Of a DNA stretch of 14,103 nt, positions 12,875 to 14,103 are shown one piece after another; positions within the stretch are counted from its first letter, which is position 1; every line of letters begins with the position of its first letter. The stretch spans positions 1 through 14,103 of the forward strand of contig JBDSTZ010000515.1 of the NCBI GenBank assembly GCA_039927975.1. Direction: 5' to 3'. Below the pieces are notes generated by a model that was given only the letters and a program-made list of their open reading frames with translations, was not told the origin of the DNA and ran no database searches. The translations under genes were made by a program, and so were the position numbers. This DNA is from JBDSTZ01 sp039927975 (GTDB taxonomy: Bacteria; Pseudomonadota; Gammaproteobacteria; Burkholderiales; Burkholderiaceae_D).

Positions 12875-13567
12875 ATGAAAACCGTCATCTTTGCAATGTT
12901 TTGTCTTGCCGCGCTGGGCGACGCCGGCGCCACCATGTACAAGTCGGTCGGGCCGGATGGCAAGGTCACCTTTTCGGACCGGCCGCCGGCCACCCCAGCC
13001 CAGCAGTTAAGTGTGATGGGCAGCGGCGGCTTCAAACCCGTCGACCCATCGCTGGCGCCAGTGGCCGGCACTCCGACGGCGGCCAATCCGGCCGATGTGA
13101 TGGCTCTGAGCAAGGTCGAAGCCAAGGCGCGCGCTGCCGCGCGGCCCAAATACGCGTCGACCACGCCCGAGCGGGGCACCGGGCCCTCCAAGGAACTGGC
13201 ATCGGCGCTCAGCAAGGCGATGGGCTTCACGGCGCTGGCGCGCCAGACGCGGGAGCTGTGCACCAAGACCTTGCCTACGTCCTTTACCCGCTATCAGAGT
13301 TCGTTCGACCGCTGGGAGCGTCAGCACCTGTCCGTCCTGGCGGACGTCGATCGGGTGCTGGCCGCCATGCCCGCGAGCGGACGATCGGAGGTCGAGCACG
13401 GCGTCGACGCCAAAATCGCCGCGATGATGGCCCAAGTGGTCAACGCGCCGATGGGCTCGCGCATCAAGTGGTGCGACAAGAGTTTCGAGGAACTCGATAC
13501 CGGCAGCCTCAATTTCGCCTCGCGGGCGGATATTGCCGGGCCGTTGAAAGATTTCGACCGCAAATAA
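12875..13567 (+). CDS. DUF4124-domain secreted or periplasmic protein
   Basis: A 230-residue protein. Residues 1-19 are a signal peptide (M-K-T-V-I-F-A-M-F-C-L-A-A-L), with likely cleavage after the A-G-A near 19. The mature N-terminus is a DUF4124 domain: M21-Y-K-S-V-G-P-D-G-K-V-T-F-S-D-R-P-P38, a short beta unit common in envelope proteins of beta- and gammaproteobacteria. Residues about 40-110 are a Pro/Ala-rich linker. The C-terminal part (about 110-215) is helical and not recognised; it holds C129 and C200, which could form a disulfide in the periplasm. The ATG at 12875 is chosen because it gives a signal peptide; the long open frame further upstream is the shadow of the radical SAM gene. 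It is a single gene, ending about 137 bases before the main rrn promoter, with no terminator seen between. Confidence 0.8.
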   Translation: MKTVIFAMFCLAALGDAGATMYKSVGPDGKVTFSDRPPATPAQQLSVMGSGGFKPVDPSLAPVAGTPTAANPADVMALSKVEAKARAAARPKYASTTPERGTGPSKELASALSKAMGFTALARQTRELCTKTLPTSFTRYQSSFDRWERQHLSVLADVDRVLAAMPASGRSEVEHGVDAKIAAMMAQVVNAPMGSRIKWCDKSFEELDTGSLNFASRADIAGPLKDFDRK

Positions 13568-13587
13568 AAACTTCTCGCTGCGGCATC

Positions 13588-13616
13588 TTGCGAAACGTTC
13601 GGGGCTTTGCTATAGT
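13588..13616 (+). promoter_or_regulatory. Upstream rrn promoter (P1 candidate)
   Basis: TTGCGA (13588-13593) and TATAGT (13611-13616) are separated by exactly 17 bases and followed by a C-rich discriminator (TCGTCCCCC). Such GC-rich discriminators are typical of stringently controlled rRNA promoters. Start expected near 13623. Confidence 0.55.
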
Positions 13617-13703
13617 TCGTCCCCCAGTGAAAAGACGCAGCAAATCAACAGCTTGCGAAACAATCATCGGAATCGCATTAAAAAGCGAGCAACAAAAAAG
13701 AAG

Positions 13704-13732
13704 TTGACGGAGAGTGCGGAATGCCTCATAAT
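13704..13732 (+). promoter_or_regulatory. Main rrn promoter (P2 candidate) with A-rich upstream element
   Basis: TTGACG (13704-13709) and CATAAT (13727-13732) each match the sigma-70 consensus at five of six bases, with an ideal 17-base spacer. The 25 bases before the -35 are A-rich (AAAAAG, AACAAAAAAGAAG), like an UP element for the RNA polymerase alpha subunit. Start expected near 13739, about 250 bases before the 16S gene. Confidence 0.7.
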
Positions 13733-13739
13733 CTTGTCT

Positions 13740-13990
13740 CTTCGCTGCTGACAGACACAACGCTCTGGCAAGCGCAGCAAGGCAGCACCGAATAAAGTTC
13801 TTTAAAAATTAACAGTCGATAAGTGTGGGCGTTTGATGAAGGTGCCAGTGACTTCGGTCGCTGAATACTTAAATTATCAAATGTTCACAAAGAAGAAATA
13901 TAGGCGCTTCGAAAGAAGTGGCCTGTCAGTATTTTGAGTGAGCGACCAGTCCTAACGGACTGTGCGAGAAATCGCAATTAAACAGAGATT
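13740..13990 (+). other. rrn leader RNA with tetraloop hairpins
   Basis: The transcribed spacer before 16S rRNA. Four short hairpins stand close together: CAGTGAC-TTCG-GTCGCTG at 13846-13863, CTTC-GAAA-GAAG at 13907-13918, CAGTCC-TAAC-GGACTG at 13947-13962 and TGCGA-GAAA-TCGCA at 13963-13976. TTTGAT (13832-13837) and ATCAAA (13876-13881) can enclose the first. The leader probably carries antitermination and pre-16S folding and processing functions, as in other rrn operons. Confidence 0.65.
13797..13808 (+). promoter_or_regulatory. boxA antitermination site of the rrn leader
   Basis: GTTCTTTAAAAA resembles the rrn boxA consensus (TGCTCTTTAACA), which binds NusB-S10 so that polymerase passes Rho-dependent terminators in untranslated rRNA. 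A possible boxB-like hairpin, CGCT-CTGGCA-AGCG (13761-13774), stands upstream. Confidence 0.65.
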
Positions 13991-14103
13991 GAACTGAAGA
14001 GTTTGATCCTGGCTCAGATTGAACGCTGGCGGCATGCCTTACACATGCAAGTCGAACGGCAGCGCGGGGCAACCTGGCGGCGAGTGGCGAACGGGTGAGT
14101 AAT
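13991..14103 (+). rRNA. rrs: 16S ribosomal RNA, 5' end (cut by the window)
   Basis: The universal segment AGAGTTTGATCCTGGCTCAG starts at 13998, which corresponds to E. coli position 8 and places the mature 5' end near 13991. It is followed by the conserved ATTGAACGCTGGCGGCATGC and by ACACATGCAAGTCGAACG, then the first variable region with a short GCGGGGCAACCTGGC helix, ending in GGCGAACGGGTGAGTAA. GGCATGCCTTACACATGC is typical of betaproteobacteria, and the short variable helix fits Oxalobacteraceae. Only the first 113 bases are present. Confidence 0.98.

Noticed and set aside
1..14103. CRISPR array, insertion sequence, prophage or defence genes
   Set aside because: No regularly spaced direct repeats, transposase, integrase, terminal inverted repeats or recognisable defence proteins were seen; the genes are mostly ordinary chromosomal envelope and housekeeping functions.

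Overview
The window comes from a high-GC betaproteobacterium, most likely an Oxalobacteraceae member of the Massilia/Duganella/Janthinobacterium group. The last 113 bases are the 5' end of a 16S rRNA gene with betaproteobacterial sequence, preceded by a rrn leader of the same kind. Codon use (strong G/C at third positions) and the gene families agree. The genus is an inference from the short 16S stub and the protein style, not a database result.

Layout. 1-317: no gene, several short palindromes. 324-530 (+): a 68-residue zinc-ribbon-like protein closed by a small intrinsic terminator. 582-2236 (-): a two-gene unit of a secreted CAP-domain lipoprotein and a protein shaped like a histidine-phosphotransfer (HPt) module whose phospho-accepting histidine is gone; the two reading frames overlap by four bases. 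2356-3162 (+): a phosphatidylserine synthase (CDP-alcohol phosphotransferase). 3214-3525 (-): a CsoR/RcnR-family regulator with one cysteine and no histidine. 3639-4787 (-): a D,D-carboxypeptidase (PBP5/6 class). 4918-5881 (-): a thioredoxin-like [2Fe-2S] ferredoxin followed seven bases later by an alpha/beta hydrolase. 5965-6070: a cluster of REP-like palindromic repeats.

6159-12775 (-) is the main block, apparently one long operon read right to left. It holds a B12-binding radical SAM protein, then an MCE/Mla-type lipid transport system: STAS-MlaE fused permease, MlaF-like ATPase, MlaD-like MCE protein and PqiC-like lipoprotein. It ends with a VanZ-family membrane protein. Every junction from permease to lipoprotein is an overlap or a gap of five bases. 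The transporter presumably moves phospholipid between inner and outer membrane. The VanZ protein sits 13 bases behind it and may belong to the same envelope function. The ATPase carries an unusual C-terminal tail built from six 12-bp repeats.

12875-13567 (+): a DUF4124 secreted or periplasmic protein. 13568-13990: a rrn control region with two good sigma-70 promoters, an A-rich upstream element, a boxA antitermination site and a string of tetraloop hairpins. 13991-14103: 16S rRNA, cut by the window edge.

Much of the window concerns the cell envelope (lipid synthesis, lipid transport, peptidoglycan trimming, lipoproteins). No mobile element, CRISPR array or tRNA was seen. The most unusual items are the histidine-less HPt protein coupled to a CAP lipoprotein, the ligand-poor CsoR-like regulator, the MCE-VanZ gene association and the repeat tail of the ATPase.
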